A program made the position numbers and the translations under genes. Positions 1 to 8,550 of a DNA stretch of 64,000 nucleotides are shown here, piece by piece. Source of the stretch: an uncultured Bacteroidales bacterium (GTDB lineage: Bacteria > Bacteroidota > Bacteroidia > Bacteroidales > F082). Positions within the stretch are counted from its first letter, which is position 1. Each line of letters begins with the position of its first letter. The DNA is taken from assembly GCA_946405575.1 (NCBI GenBank), contig CAMJHP010000001.1:62001-126000 (forward strand), written 5' to 3'. Under the pieces are notes generated by a model. That model made no database searches, was not told the DNA's origin, and worked only from the letters and a program-made list of their open reading frames with translations.

Positions 1-8
1 CAAAGGTA
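1..8 (-). promoter_or_regulatory. -7 promoter element for an off-window gene
   Basis: Read on the minus strand this is TACCTTTG, an exact match to the Bacteroidetes -7 consensus TAnnTTTG. It faces left, so a gene divergent from polA probably begins just outside the window. Confidence 0.5.
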
Positions 9-117
9 CAACTTTTTTTTATTACGACGTTTTTTTTCGGTTTTTTGGGTGGTTTCGAAATAAAAACATCCCAATTCAATTGAAACTTCGTAATTTTACC
101 CCCTCAAACGAAACACC

Positions 118-2964
118 ATGGAAAACACAGATAAAAAACTCTTCCTCTTAGATGCCTACGCACTGATATACAGGGCTTTCTTCGCCATGAGCAAGAACCC
201 TCGGATGAACTCGAAAGGCCTCAACACTTCGGCAGTGATGGGCTTCTTGAACTCACTTTACGAGATTCTGCAGAAAGAGAAACCCACCCACATCGGTGTG
301 GCCTTCGACGTGTCTGGCACCGCCCAACGGCAGGCCGAATACAGCGAATACAAAGCCAACCGCGAGAAGATGCCCGACGACCTTCGCGACTCCATACCTT
401 ATATCATCAGGCTCATCGAGGCCTTCAACATCCCCGTCTATGGCGTGGAGGGCTACGAGGCCGACGACGTCATCGGCACCCTTTCGAAAAAAGCCGAACA
501 GCAGGGCTTCCTCACCTATATGATGACCCCCGACAAGGACTTTGGACAACTGGTAACCGACCGAATCCTGCTCTACAAACCTGCCAAGTTCGGCGAACCT
601 GCCCAGGTTTGGGGCCCCAAAGAGGTCTGCGAACGCTATGGCATCAAAGAACCCAAACAACTCATCGACATCCTAGGTCTTTGGGGCGATGCTGCCGACA
701 ACATCCCAGGCATTCCTGGTATTGGTGAGAAGACCGCTTCTACTTTAGTGGGTCGATACGGCAGCGTGGAAAATCTCATTGCCCACACCGACGAACTAAA
801 AGGCAAGCAAAAGGAGAATGTCGTGAATTTTGCCGAACAAGGCCTGATGTCGAAGAAGCTGGCTACCATCAACCTGGAGGTGCCTGTCGAGTTCAACGAA
901 GAAGAACTGCGTGCCAAAGAGCCCGACGTGCCTACGCTAATGGCATTGTTTGAGGAACTGGAGTTCAGGACCTTTGCCAAACGCTTCTTAGAAGATTATA
1001 AGGAGAGATTCGGGGGTGACTCCCCCCTGCCCCCCTCCCAGAGGGTGAATCAAGCCAAAGAAACAAATCTACAACCCAATCTCTTTTCTCCTAACGCAAC
1101 CTTCGACCTCTTCAACCAAGACGACAACGACGGCCTGCTCGAGTTCTCTGACAAGGAATCAGCAAAGACCGTACAACACGAATACAAACTGGTGGAAAGC
1201 GAAGAAGACATCAAAGCATTGGCGGAAATGTTATCCATGCAGAGCCGATTCGTTTTCGACACCGAAACGACCCATATCGACGTGTATTCTGCTGAGTTGG
1301 TAGGGCTTTCTTTTGCCATTAAAGCCCATGAGGCCTGGTATCTGCCTATGCCTACCGAGCGCGGTGACTGCCAAAAAAAGCTGGAGTTATTAAGACCTTT
1401 GTTCGAGGACGAAAACATTCTGAAAATCGGGCAAAACCTGAAATACGACATCTCTATGCTTGCACGATACGGCATTAGCGTGAAAGGCAAGATGTTTGAC
1501 ACTATGCTGGCTCACTACCTGTTGGAGCCCGAACAACGTCACAATATGGACTATTTGGCCGAGATTTACCTCAACTACCTCACCATCCCCATCGAGGACC
1601 TGATTGGCAAAGGCCGACAACAGAAGACGATGCGCGAAGTGCCTAAAGAGACAGTGAAAGAATATGCTGCGGAGGATGCCGACATCACGCTCCAACTCTA
1701 CGAGAAGCTGCTGCCTCTATTAAAGGAAAATGGCGTGGAGAAACTATTCTATGAGCTTGAGATGCCGCTGGTGCCCGTACTCAGTCGTATGGAAGCCAAC
1801 GGCGTGAAGATTGACACAGGAAACCTACAGCAAATCAGTGAAACCTTTGGAAGTGAGATTCATAAGATTGAAGGACAAATCTACGAAGCCGCTGGAACAC
1901 CCTTCAACATTGCCTCACCGAAACAGTTGGGTGAAATCCTCTTCGAGAAACTGAGAATCGATGAGAAAGCAAAGAAAACCAAGACAGGGCAATATGCTAC
2001 AGGTGAGGATGTCCTTCAAAAACTCGCCCACAAGCATCCTATCATTAACCTGATTTTGGACTACCGCTCGTTCACCAAGCTGAAATCGACTTATTTGGAT
2101 GCACTGCCAGCTTTGGTCAATCCGAGGGACGGGCTCATCCACACCTCTTATAACCAAGCGGTTACGGCAACTGGACGTTTGAGTTCCAACAACCCTAACC
2201 TGCAAAACATCCCCGTGCGCACAGAGAAAGGCCGTGAAATCCGTCGCGCTTTTGTACCGCGCAGTCCACAATACACCCTTTTGGCCGCTGACTACAGCCA
2301 AATCGAGTTGCGTATCATCGCCCATTTGAGCCAAGACCCAGCTATGGTGAACGACTTCAACCTTGGTCACGACATACATGCAGCCACGGCTGCCAAAGTG
2401 TTCCATGTGCCGATGGACCAAGTCACCAAAGAGCAGCGCAGCCGTGCCAAGGCGGTCAACTTCGGCATCATCTATGGCATGTCCGCCTTTGGCTTGGCAG
2501 AACGTATGGAATTGTCGCGCAGCGAGGCTGCCGACATCATCAAAAAGTACTTCGAGGAGTATGCTGGCATCAAGGAATATATGAACCGCAGCATCGCCTT
2601 GGCACGGGAACGTGGTTATGCAGAGACCATTCTAGGTCGCCGGCGCTACCTGCGCGACATTAACGGTGCGAACAGCGTGGTGCGTGGTTTCGCCGAGCGC
2701 AATGCCATCAACGCGCCTATCCAGGGCAGCTCTGCCGACATGATCAAGATTGCTATGATTGGCATCCACCAAGAGATGGAACGACTAAAGATGCAATCGA
2801 AGATGATTTTACAGGTACATGACGAACTGGTGTTCGACGCACATCTCGATGAATTAGATGCCTTGAAGACTATCGTTCAGGATAAGATGGTGAATGCCTT
2901 GCCGCTGTCAGTGCCGGTCATCGTTGAAATGAATACTGGTGCCAACTGGCTGGAGGCGCATTAG
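118..2964 (+). CDS. polA: DNA polymerase I
   Basis: Family A DNA polymerase for Okazaki fragment processing and repair in the cytoplasm. Residues 1 to about 290 form the 5'-3' exonuclease (LLDAYALIYRAFFAM start). Residues about 355-545 form the 3'-5' exonuclease, whose DTET motif is kept, so proofreading is likely. The rest is the polymerase, with DYSQIELR near residue 724, NFGIIYGMSAFGL, and QVHDELVFD near 898. The length of 948 residues is usual for Bacteroidetes. The ATG at 118 gives the expected N-terminus. The linker between the two nuclease domains (about residues 299-311) is encoded by a GC-rich double hairpin that looks like an inserted repeat. No clear TAnnTTTG promoter is seen upstream. 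The gene is convergent with metG, with the GxxExxY unit in between. Confidence 0.97.
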   Translation: MENTDKKLFLLDAYALIYRAFFAMSKNPRMNSKGLNTSAVMGFLNSLYEILQKEKPTHIGVAFDVSGTAQRQAEYSEYKANREKMPDDLRDSIPYIIRLIEAFNIPVYGVEGYEADDVIGTLSKKAEQQGFLTYMMTPDKDFGQLVTDRILLYKPAKFGEPAQVWGPKEVCERYGIKEPKQLIDILGLWGDAADNIPGIPGIGEKTASTLVGRYGSVENLIAHTDELKGKQKENVVNFAEQGLMSKKLATINLEVPVEFNEEELRAKEPDVPTLMALFEELEFRTFAKRFLEDYKERFGGDSPLPPSQRVNQAKETNLQPNLFSPNATFDLFNQDDNDGLLEFSDKESAKTVQHEYKLVESEEDIKALAEMLSMQSRFVFDTETTHIDVYSAELVGLSFAIKAHEAWYLPMPTERGDCQKKLELLRPLFEDENILKIGQNLKYDISMLARYGISVKGKMFDTMLAHYLLEPEQRHNMDYLAEIYLNYLTIPIEDLIGKGRQQKTMREVPKETVKEYAAEDADITLQLYEKLLPLLKENGVEKLFYELEMPLVPVLSRMEANGVKIDTGNLQQISETFGSEIHKIEGQIYEAAGTPFNIASPKQLGEILFEKLRIDEKAKKTKTGQYATGEDVLQKLAHKHPIINLILDYRSFTKLKSTYLDALPALVNPRDGLIHTSYNQAVTATGRLSSNNPNLQNIPVRTEKGREIRRAFVPRSPQYTLLAADYSQIELRIIAHLSQDPAMVNDFNLGHDIHAATAAKVFHVPMDQVTKEQRSRAKAVNFGIIYGMSAFGLAERMELSRSEAADIIKKYFEEYAGIKEYMNRSIALARERGYAETILGRRRYLRDINGANSVVRGFAERNAINAPIQGSSADMIKIAMIGIHQEMERLKMQSKMILQVHDELVFDAHLDELDALKTIVQDKMVNALPLSVPVIVEMNTGANWLEAH
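1011..1046. repeat. GC-rich double hairpin inside polA
   Basis: Two adjacent short hairpins, GGGGG-TGACT-CCCCC and CCCTC-CCA-GAGGG, lie in the linker between the nuclease domains. The base composition differs sharply from the surrounding coding DNA. It reads through in frame as a Gly/Pro/Ser-rich loop. No second copy was found in this window. Confidence 0.5.
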
Positions 2965-2982
2965 CGAATACGGCGAAGATAT

Positions 2983-3057
2983 ACAACGGCGAATTAGACA
3001 AATTTTGCGAATTTAATGGGCAACAAATGCAATTCGTTTCATTCGGGTAATTCGCCG
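2983..3057. repeat. Left palindromic repeat of the GxxExxY unit
   Basis: This copy starts with CGGCGAATTA (2987-2996) and ends with the exact inverse TAATTCGCCG (3048-3057). It is clearly homologous, in direct orientation, to the copy at 3483-3558 on the other side of the GxxExxY gene. Confidence 0.8.
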
Positions 3058-3073
3058 ACAAAAATATAAACCT

Positions 3074-3463
3074 ATGGAGGACAGAATACTATTCAAGGAA
3101 GAATCTTATAAAATTATCGGAGCAGCAATGGAAGTACACAAAGTGCTCGGTTGTGGCTTTACAGAGCCTGTTTATCAAGAGGCTTTGGAACTTGAATTCC
3201 AATTGCGCAACATTCCGTATGTACGTGAAAAGAAATTCCAAATAACTTATAAAGGCCGACTTTTGGACAAAGATTTTCGGCCTGATTTTGTTTGTTACGA
3301 TGAAATCATCGTTGAATTGAAAGCGGTTTCGGATTTTACCGATGAGCATTACGCCCAAGTTTACAATTACTTGAAAGCCTGCGAAATGGACTTAGGTCTG
3401 CTTATCAACTTCGGCAAAAAGTCTTTGGAACATAAACGAATCCCTTGCACCCAAAAATGGTAG
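3074..3463 (+). CDS. GxxExxY protein
   Basis: Small protein of the GxxExxY family, named for the motif seen here as GFTEPVY near residue 28. The family is grouped with the PD-(D/E)XK nuclease superfamily. The later stretch DFVCYDEIIVELKAV has the spaced D...ELK pattern expected of that fold. The biological role of the family is not established, so no reaction is assigned. The gene is bracketed by homologous palindromic repeats within about 20 bp on each side. It is complete at 129 residues, the usual length. Confidence 0.85.
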   Translation: MEDRILFKEESYKIIGAAMEVHKVLGCGFTEPVYQEALELEFQLRNIPYVREKKFQITYKGRLLDKDFRPDFVCYDEIIVELKAVSDFTDEHYAQVYNYLKACEMDLGLLINFGKKSLEHKRIPCTQKW

Positions 3464-3482
3464 CAGAACGGCAAATTATGTA

Positions 3483-3558
3483 ACAACGGCAAATTAGACG
3501 AATTCTGCGAATTTGGTTTTGTGATGAATGCGATTCGCCTAATTCGAATAATTCGCCG
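3483..3558. repeat. Right palindromic repeat of the GxxExxY unit
   Basis: Second, diverged copy of the 2983-3057 repeat in the same orientation. It begins CGGCAAATTA and ends TAATTCGCCG. A further partial copy of its start (AACGGCAAATTA) lies just before it. Confidence 0.8.
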
Positions 3559-3580
3559 TTGAAAGAAATCAAACCGTTCC

Positions 3581-5641
3581 TTAGCCAACGCTACATCCCG
3601 GCGCGACCAAGTCGCTAGGCGTCAGCAGCACAAGGCGACCATCCTTGTCCTCAGCAGAAAGAATCATACCCTCGCTGACCACACCCTTCAGCTTGCGCGG
3701 CTCGAAGTTGGCAACGAAACAGACCTGCTTGCCAACGAGCTTCTCAGGCTCGGTGTAATACTTGGCGATGCCGCTGACTATGGTGCGTTTCTGCATACCG
3801 TCGTCGATGAGGAATTGTAGCAACTTGTCGGCCTTCGGCACCTTCTGGCACTCAAGGACGGTACCCACACGGACATCCACCTTCATATAGTCGTCGAAAC
3901 TGACCACGGGTTTTACCGCAGCGGGTTTCCAAGCATTCAGCTGATTAGCCTTCTTGGTGTCCTCCAATTTTTGCAACTGTGCAGCCACCACACTGTCCTC
4001 GACCTTCTCGAACAACAGCTCGGGCTGGTTGATGAGATGGCCTTCAGGCAGCAAGACAGTGTTCTCGGCATCGTTCCAGCCCTTCACTTCGAGGTCAATC
4101 ATCTGCTGGAGCTTCTTTGCGCTGAACGGCAGGAAAGGCTCGCTGAGGATAGCCAAGTGCGCCACAATCTGTAAAGACAAAGCCATCACGGTCTTCACAC
4201 GCTCAGGGTCGGTTTTGATTTGCTTCCAAGGCTCGTTATCGGTGAGGTATTTGTTACCGAGGCGGGCCAAGTTCATCAGCTCTGACAAAGCTTCGCGGAA
4301 CTTGTAGGTATCCAACAGATGACCGATTTTGGCAGGATAAGCGTTCATCTCTTCGATGACGGCTTTGTCGGTGTCGTTGAGGTCGCCCAAAGCAGACACG
4401 GCACCTTCATAATACTTATGCGTCAACACCAAGGTACGATTGACGAAGTTACCGAAGATGGCTAACAGCTCGTTGTTGTTGCGGTCCTGATAGTCCTTCC
4501 AAGTGAAGTTGTTGTCCTTAGTCTCGGGAGCGTTTGCGGTCAAAACGTAACGCAGCACATCCTGCTTGCCCGGGAACTCCTCAAGGTATTCGTGTAGCCA
4601 CACGGCCCAGTTGCGCGAAGTCGAGATCTTGTCGTTCTCGAGATTGAGGAACTCGTTGGCGGGCACATTGTCAGGCATGATATAGTCGCCGTAGGCTTTC
4701 ATCATACAGGGGAAGATGATGCAGTGGAACACGATATTGTCCTTGCCGATGAAATGCACCAGCTTGGTCTCGGGGTCTTTCCACCACTTCTCCCAGTCGT
4801 CGCAGCGTTGTTCGCAGATCTCCTTGGTGTTGGAGATGTAGCCGATGGGCGCGTCAAACCAGACGTAAAGCACTTTGCCTTCGGCACCCTCAATCGGGAC
4901 GGGAACGCCCCAATCCAAGTCACGGGTGACGGCACGAGGCTGCAAGCCGCCGTCGAGCCAGCTCTTCACCTGACCGTAGACATTCGACTTCCACTCCTTG
5001 TGGCCTTCGAGGATCCATTCACGGAGCCAAGGCTCGTATTGGTCGAGAGGCAGATACCAATGTTTGGTCGGCTTCTTCACCAAGGCCGCGCCGCTGAGTT
5101 GCGAATGCGGATTGATGAGTTCGTCAGGACTCAATGAGCTGCCGCATTTTTCGCATTGGTCGCCGTAGGCTCCTTCAGCACCACATTTCGGACAGGTGCC
5201 AACGATATATCTGTCACTCAAGAACTTCTGACGTTCGGGGTCAAAATATTGTTCGGTCTCCTTCTCAATAAACTTACCCTCGTCGTAGAGTTTTTTGAAG
5301 AACTCTTGGGCCGTAACGCGGTGCATTTTAGAAGAAGTGCGTGAGTAAATATCGTAACTGATACCCAACTCCTCGAATGATTTTTTTATGATTTCGTGGT
5401 AACGGTCTACAATATCCTGAGGCGTAACGCCCTCTTTTTCAGCTTTGATGGTAATCGGAACACCGTGCTCGTCGGAACCACCGACAAACAGAACGTCCTC
5501 GCCGCGCATTCGCAGATATCGGACATAAGTGTCGGCGGGAATATAGACACCGGCTAAGTGACCGATGTGGACGGGGCCATTGGCATAGGGCAAAGCCGTA
5601 GTTACGGTGTAACGCTTAAAGTGTTTGTTCGTTGATTCCAT
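3581..5641 (-). CDS. metG: Methionyl-tRNA synthetase
   Basis: Class I aminoacyl-tRNA synthetase charging tRNA-Met. The HIGH motif is at residues 25-28. A zinc-binding knob with CPKC...CEKC is near 146-163. The KMSKS-type loop reads KISTS near 337. A C-terminal EMAP/Trbp111-type tRNA-binding domain starts near 580 (VDVRVGTV). The ORF track extends to 5791, but the start is placed at 5641 (MESTNKHF). The first 50 residues of the longer ORF are unrelated to the family, and a TACCTTTG promoter element lies inside that stretch. The resulting length of 686 residues is normal for Bacteroidales. Confidence 0.96.
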   Translation of the reverse strand: MESTNKHFKRYTVTTALPYANGPVHIGHLAGVYIPADTYVRYLRMRGEDVLFVGGSDEHGVPITIKAEKEGVTPQDIVDRYHEIIKKSFEELGISYDIYSRTSSKMHRVTAQEFFKKLYDEGKFIEKETEQYFDPERQKFLSDRYIVGTCPKCGAEGAYGDQCEKCGSSLSPDELINPHSQLSGAALVKKPTKHWYLPLDQYEPWLREWILEGHKEWKSNVYGQVKSWLDGGLQPRAVTRDLDWGVPVPIEGAEGKVLYVWFDAPIGYISNTKEICEQRCDDWEKWWKDPETKLVHFIGKDNIVFHCIIFPCMMKAYGDYIMPDNVPANEFLNLENDKISTSRNWAVWLHEYLEEFPGKQDVLRYVLTANAPETKDNNFTWKDYQDRNNNELLAIFGNFVNRTLVLTHKYYEGAVSALGDLNDTDKAVIEEMNAYPAKIGHLLDTYKFREALSELMNLARLGNKYLTDNEPWKQIKTDPERVKTVMALSLQIVAHLAILSEPFLPFSAKKLQQMIDLEVKGWNDAENTVLLPEGHLINQPELLFEKVEDSVVAAQLQKLEDTKKANQLNAWKPAAVKPVVSFDDYMKVDVRVGTVLECQKVPKADKLLQFLIDDGMQKRTIVSGIAKYYTEPEKLVGKQVCFVANFEPRKLKGVVSEGMILSAEDKDGRLVLLTPSDLVAPGCSVG

Positions 5642-5668
5642 AGTGTTATTGTATTTGAAAAACGGGTG

Positions 5669-5676
5669 CAAAGGTA
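5669..5676 (-). promoter_or_regulatory. -7 promoter element of metG
   Basis: Minus-strand TACCTTTG, an exact TAnnTTTG match, about 28 bp before the chosen metG ATG. It rules out the longer ORF start at 5791. Confidence 0.75.
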
Positions 5677-5794
5677 AAGATATTTGTTGATTTTTGAATT
5701 GTTTATTTGTTGAATTGTTGATGGGAAAGCCGAAAATACGGTATTTTTGTAGGCTGAAACCTGCATTTGATAGATGGGCATAAGTATACATATT

Positions 5795-5857
5795 GGACGC
5801 GAGACCGCGAGATTACGGGACATTGGCTTGTCTCGAAGTCCCGACGTCGCGTGTTCC
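5795..5857. repeat. GC-rich interrupted palindrome
   Basis: Intergenic inverted repeat between the divergent genes metG and the SGNH esterase. Inner arms are GGGAC (5817-5821) and GTCCC (5838-5842), and the next arms are CGCGA (5806-5810) and TCGCG (5847-5851). It is much more GC-rich than the AT-rich DNA on both sides. Its function is unknown. Confidence 0.4.
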
Positions 5858-5878
5858 GAAGTCAAAAGATTAGCAGTT

Positions 5879-5886
5879 TAATTTTG
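5879..5886 (+). promoter_or_regulatory. -7 promoter element, SGNH-barrel gene
   Basis: TAATTTTG, an exact TAnnTTTG match, 13 bp before the ATG at 5900. Confidence 0.65.
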
Positions 5887-5899
5887 AACAGTTACTCAA

Positions 5900-7306
5900 A
5901 TGAGAAAAAAAGACCTCATTTTGTTGGCTATCTTACTAATAACGGCCAACGCTTTTGCCCAAATCACGGGCAAATTTGGAACCTACTACGATCAGCGTGA
6001 GCTGCTGTTTGAGGCTATGCCAACCTCCGAAAACGACATCATCTTCCTCGGCAACAGCATCACCGACGGAGGCGAATGGTGCGAACTATTCGAAAACCCC
6101 AATTGCAAGAACCGAGGCATCAGCGGCGACATTGTGGCAGGTGTGCTCAACAGGCTTGAGACCATCACCAAGGGACAGCCTGCTATGATTTTCCTGATGA
6201 TTGGCACCAACGATATGAACCACGGCATCAATAACGACAGCATCGCACTCGGCGTGCGCGAGGTGGTGCAACGCATCAAACGGGAATCGCCACATACCCA
6301 TATCATCGTGCAGAGCATCCTACCCACCAACGATTGTTATGGCCTCTTCACGGGCCACACCAAACGTTGGCAGGATGTGGCTGTCATCAACAATATGATC
6401 AAGACTATGACGGAAGAAGAAAATGTCACTTATCTTGATTTATACAACCATTTTGCCACCGAAGAAGGCAAGATGGATCCGAAATACAGCAACGATGGCT
6501 TGCACCTTAACGCATTGGGATACCAACTCTGGAAAGAGATTGTAGATGACGAAATTGGCACGTTGCCTCAACCCGTGCGAAAGAGCAAAATGCCAATTTG
6601 GCTCAACCTCTCGGCTGGCGGCAACATTGCAGACTGCTACGACAATGGAACTTTGCCCTTTCGTTATTTAGGAATAGGAGGCAACCTATGTCTTGGAATC
6701 ACTTTTGAATGGCGACGCTGCCACATCCAAAACGAGACGCGACTATTTTACAATATATTGAAAATCAACGGATATTCTATCGACATAGACAACAAGACAG
6801 AATTTCTTTACCGTTTTTATGACAGCGAGCGCAACCATTTGCACCTATGGATGGGGGGATCTCTCCAAAGTTATTATAACAACAAGGAGATACCTGCAAT
6901 GATGAATGCTTCATCAGGTAGAACCGTTTTCGAGAACCTCTGCGCCGAGGCGATGTTGAGTTATGACTTTGCCTTCATTCATGGTGGCAGCCATAATTTG
7001 CTAACCGCCTACGGCAAACTGACGCTACCTTTGGCTGGCTTGGCGATACGTCCTGGCTATGCCTATGTAGACAACTACACCAGCAACATCTATGAATCCA
7101 GCACCATTATGAAGGATTACAAGGTCTTTTGCAAGTTTTTCCCTGGCATTGAAACAAATACTGGATTGTATTTCAATCTTTTGAATGGCAATCGCATTGG
7201 ATTATCCTATCGTTGGAACTACCTCTCAACAGGCAAAAAGGGCAACTACCGTTTTGACAATGCTTTACATTCCATCTACCTTAGCTTTATGTTTAACATT
7301 AATTGA
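5900..7306 (+). CDS. Secreted SGNH esterase with C-terminal predicted beta-barrel
   Basis: The signal peptide MRKKDLILLAILLITANAFA is followed by an SGNH/GDSL hydrolase domain to about residue 210. Block I is GNSIT near 50, block II NRGISGD, block III GTND near 100, and block V DGLHL near 198, so the catalytic Ser, Asn, Asp and His are all present. The domain resembles sialate-O-acetylesterase-type and carbohydrate esterase SGNH proteins. Residues about 220-468 are a run of alternating aromatic/polar segments ending in SFMFNIN. This looks like an outer-membrane beta-barrel and is absent from simple SGNH enzymes. The gene is followed by an S41 protease whose ATG overlaps its stop codon by one base, so the two are probably co-transcribed. 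The substrate is unknown. Confidence 0.8.
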   Translation: MRKKDLILLAILLITANAFAQITGKFGTYYDQRELLFEAMPTSENDIIFLGNSITDGGEWCELFENPNCKNRGISGDIVAGVLNRLETITKGQPAMIFLMIGTNDMNHGINNDSIALGVREVVQRIKRESPHTHIIVQSILPTNDCYGLFTGHTKRWQDVAVINNMIKTMTEEENVTYLDLYNHFATEEGKMDPKYSNDGLHLNALGYQLWKEIVDDEIGTLPQPVRKSKMPIWLNLSAGGNIADCYDNGTLPFRYLGIGGNLCLGITFEWRRCHIQNETRLFYNILKINGYSIDIDNKTEFLYRFYDSERNHLHLWMGGSLQSYYNNKEIPAMMNASSGRTVFENLCAEAMLSYDFAFIHGGSHNLLTAYGKLTLPLAGLAIRPGYAYVDNYTSNIYESSTIMKDYKVFCKFFPGIETNTGLYFNLLNGNRIGLSYRWNYLSTGKKGNYRFDNALHSIYLSFMFNIN

Positions 7307-8340
7307 TGAAAGTCATGAGAAAAAAGCATTTTCCTATACTCTGTTTATCAATTCTCTTTTTTGCGTCCTGCGAACGTGCTTTTATGGAACAGGACGAGCC
7401 TAAAGATCCCATCAGTGTGTTCGATTATCTATGGAACAAAGTGGACCAGCAGTATGCCTTTTTCGATGTGAAAGGTGTGGACTGGGACTCGGTGCGTGAA
7501 ATATACCGACCAAAAGTACACGATGATATGGATAAAGAGAGCCTTTTCCATATTTGCGCCGCGATGCTCAACACCCTGCAAGATGGCCATACCAACCTAT
7601 TTTCTAGTTTTGACGTCTCACGCAACGACTCGGTGTACTATAGGATGATTGCCCATAAAAACATCGATGAAAAAGTAGTAATACTCAACTATTTAACACT
7701 AAACCATCATTCCACTGGTGCGTTTTCCCACAATGCCATCTGCAACGGGAAAGTGGCCTATGTACGCTATGACTCATTTGAGAACACCATCAGCGAGGAT
7801 GTTTTGAAAAACATCGTGAACCGTTACAAAGACTGCCAAGGTATGATTATCGACCTGCGACAGAACAGCGGCGGCAGCATAAACAACATCCGCATCTTGC
7901 TCAGCATCTTCGACAACCACAAACAGCCATTGTATGCCACACAAATCAAATCAGGGAAAGAGCATGATGCATTCACAGATCTTGAAACCGTTTGTGCCAC
8001 GGACACTTGTATTTTGGAAACGCCATACAACAAACCTGTTGCAGTATTGATTGACCGAGGCTCATACAGCGCAACTTCGTTCTTTGCCCTCTGCACGATG
8101 GGCTATCCTAACATTCGCTTGTTTGGTGACTACAGCGGCGGTGGACTCGGACTTCCCAACGGAGGTGCCCTACCCAACGGCTGGGTATATCGTTTCAGTA
8201 TCACACGCACCATCGCTATCGACGGCCACAACTACGAAAATGGCGTACCACCCACCGAACGAGTCATCCTCGACCCCACCTGCGTTGCCCAAGGCATCGA
8301 CAATGTGATTGAAGCTGCAGCGGACTGGATTCTTAATTAA
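7306..8340 (+). CDS. S41 family peptidase lipoprotein
   Basis: Predicted lipoprotein of the C-terminal-processing/tricorn-like S41 protease family. A signal peptide with lipobox FFASC near the N-terminus points to anchoring in the envelope. The S41 fold is recognised from GKVAYVRYDSF, DLRQNSGGS and the nucleophile region DRGSYSATS near residue 250. No PDZ domain is apparent. The ORF track starts at 7303 with TTG. The ATG at 7306, overlapping the previous stop as TGATG, is preferred, and an ATG at 7315 is also possible. Translational coupling to the SGNH-barrel gene is likely. The substrate is unknown. Confidence 0.82.
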   Translation: MKVMRKKHFPILCLSILFFASCERAFMEQDEPKDPISVFDYLWNKVDQQYAFFDVKGVDWDSVREIYRPKVHDDMDKESLFHICAAMLNTLQDGHTNLFSSFDVSRNDSVYYRMIAHKNIDEKVVILNYLTLNHHSTGAFSHNAICNGKVAYVRYDSFENTISEDVLKNIVNRYKDCQGMIIDLRQNSGGSINNIRILLSIFDNHKQPLYATQIKSGKEHDAFTDLETVCATDTCILETPYNKPVAVLIDRGSYSATSFFALCTMGYPNIRLFGDYSGGGLGLPNGGALPNGWVYRFSITRTIAIDGHNYENGVPPTERVILDPTCVAQGIDNVIEAAADWILN

Positions 8341-8550
8341 GTAAATTGGCATAATTAGTCAACATATTCGGACAATGACAGAATACTGTACATTAATTTC
8401 GAACGATTACTTGTCCATATCTATTATACATAGTTGTTTAGTTGACCTAAGACGGACGAATACCTAACATCAAAACAATTTTCCATAAAACAGCAATAAA
8501 AGAGAAATCCAGCCGTTAAACCGTCAAATCGATATATTGGAATTTGTTCT

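Larger units (their letters stand above)
2983..3558 (+). mobile_element. Candidate GxxExxY mobile unit
   Basis: A single GxxExxY gene lies between two direct copies of a roughly 75-bp repeat, each with palindromic ends. The unit occupies the space between the convergent genes polA and metG. Seen directly: the repeats and the gene between them. Inferred: that the whole unit moves or spreads as a cassette. No transposase is present. Confidence 0.4.

Noticed and set aside
5642-5791. 50-residue N-terminal extension of metG
   Set aside because: The extension is unrelated to the family and contains the TACCTTTG promoter element, so the start is 5641.
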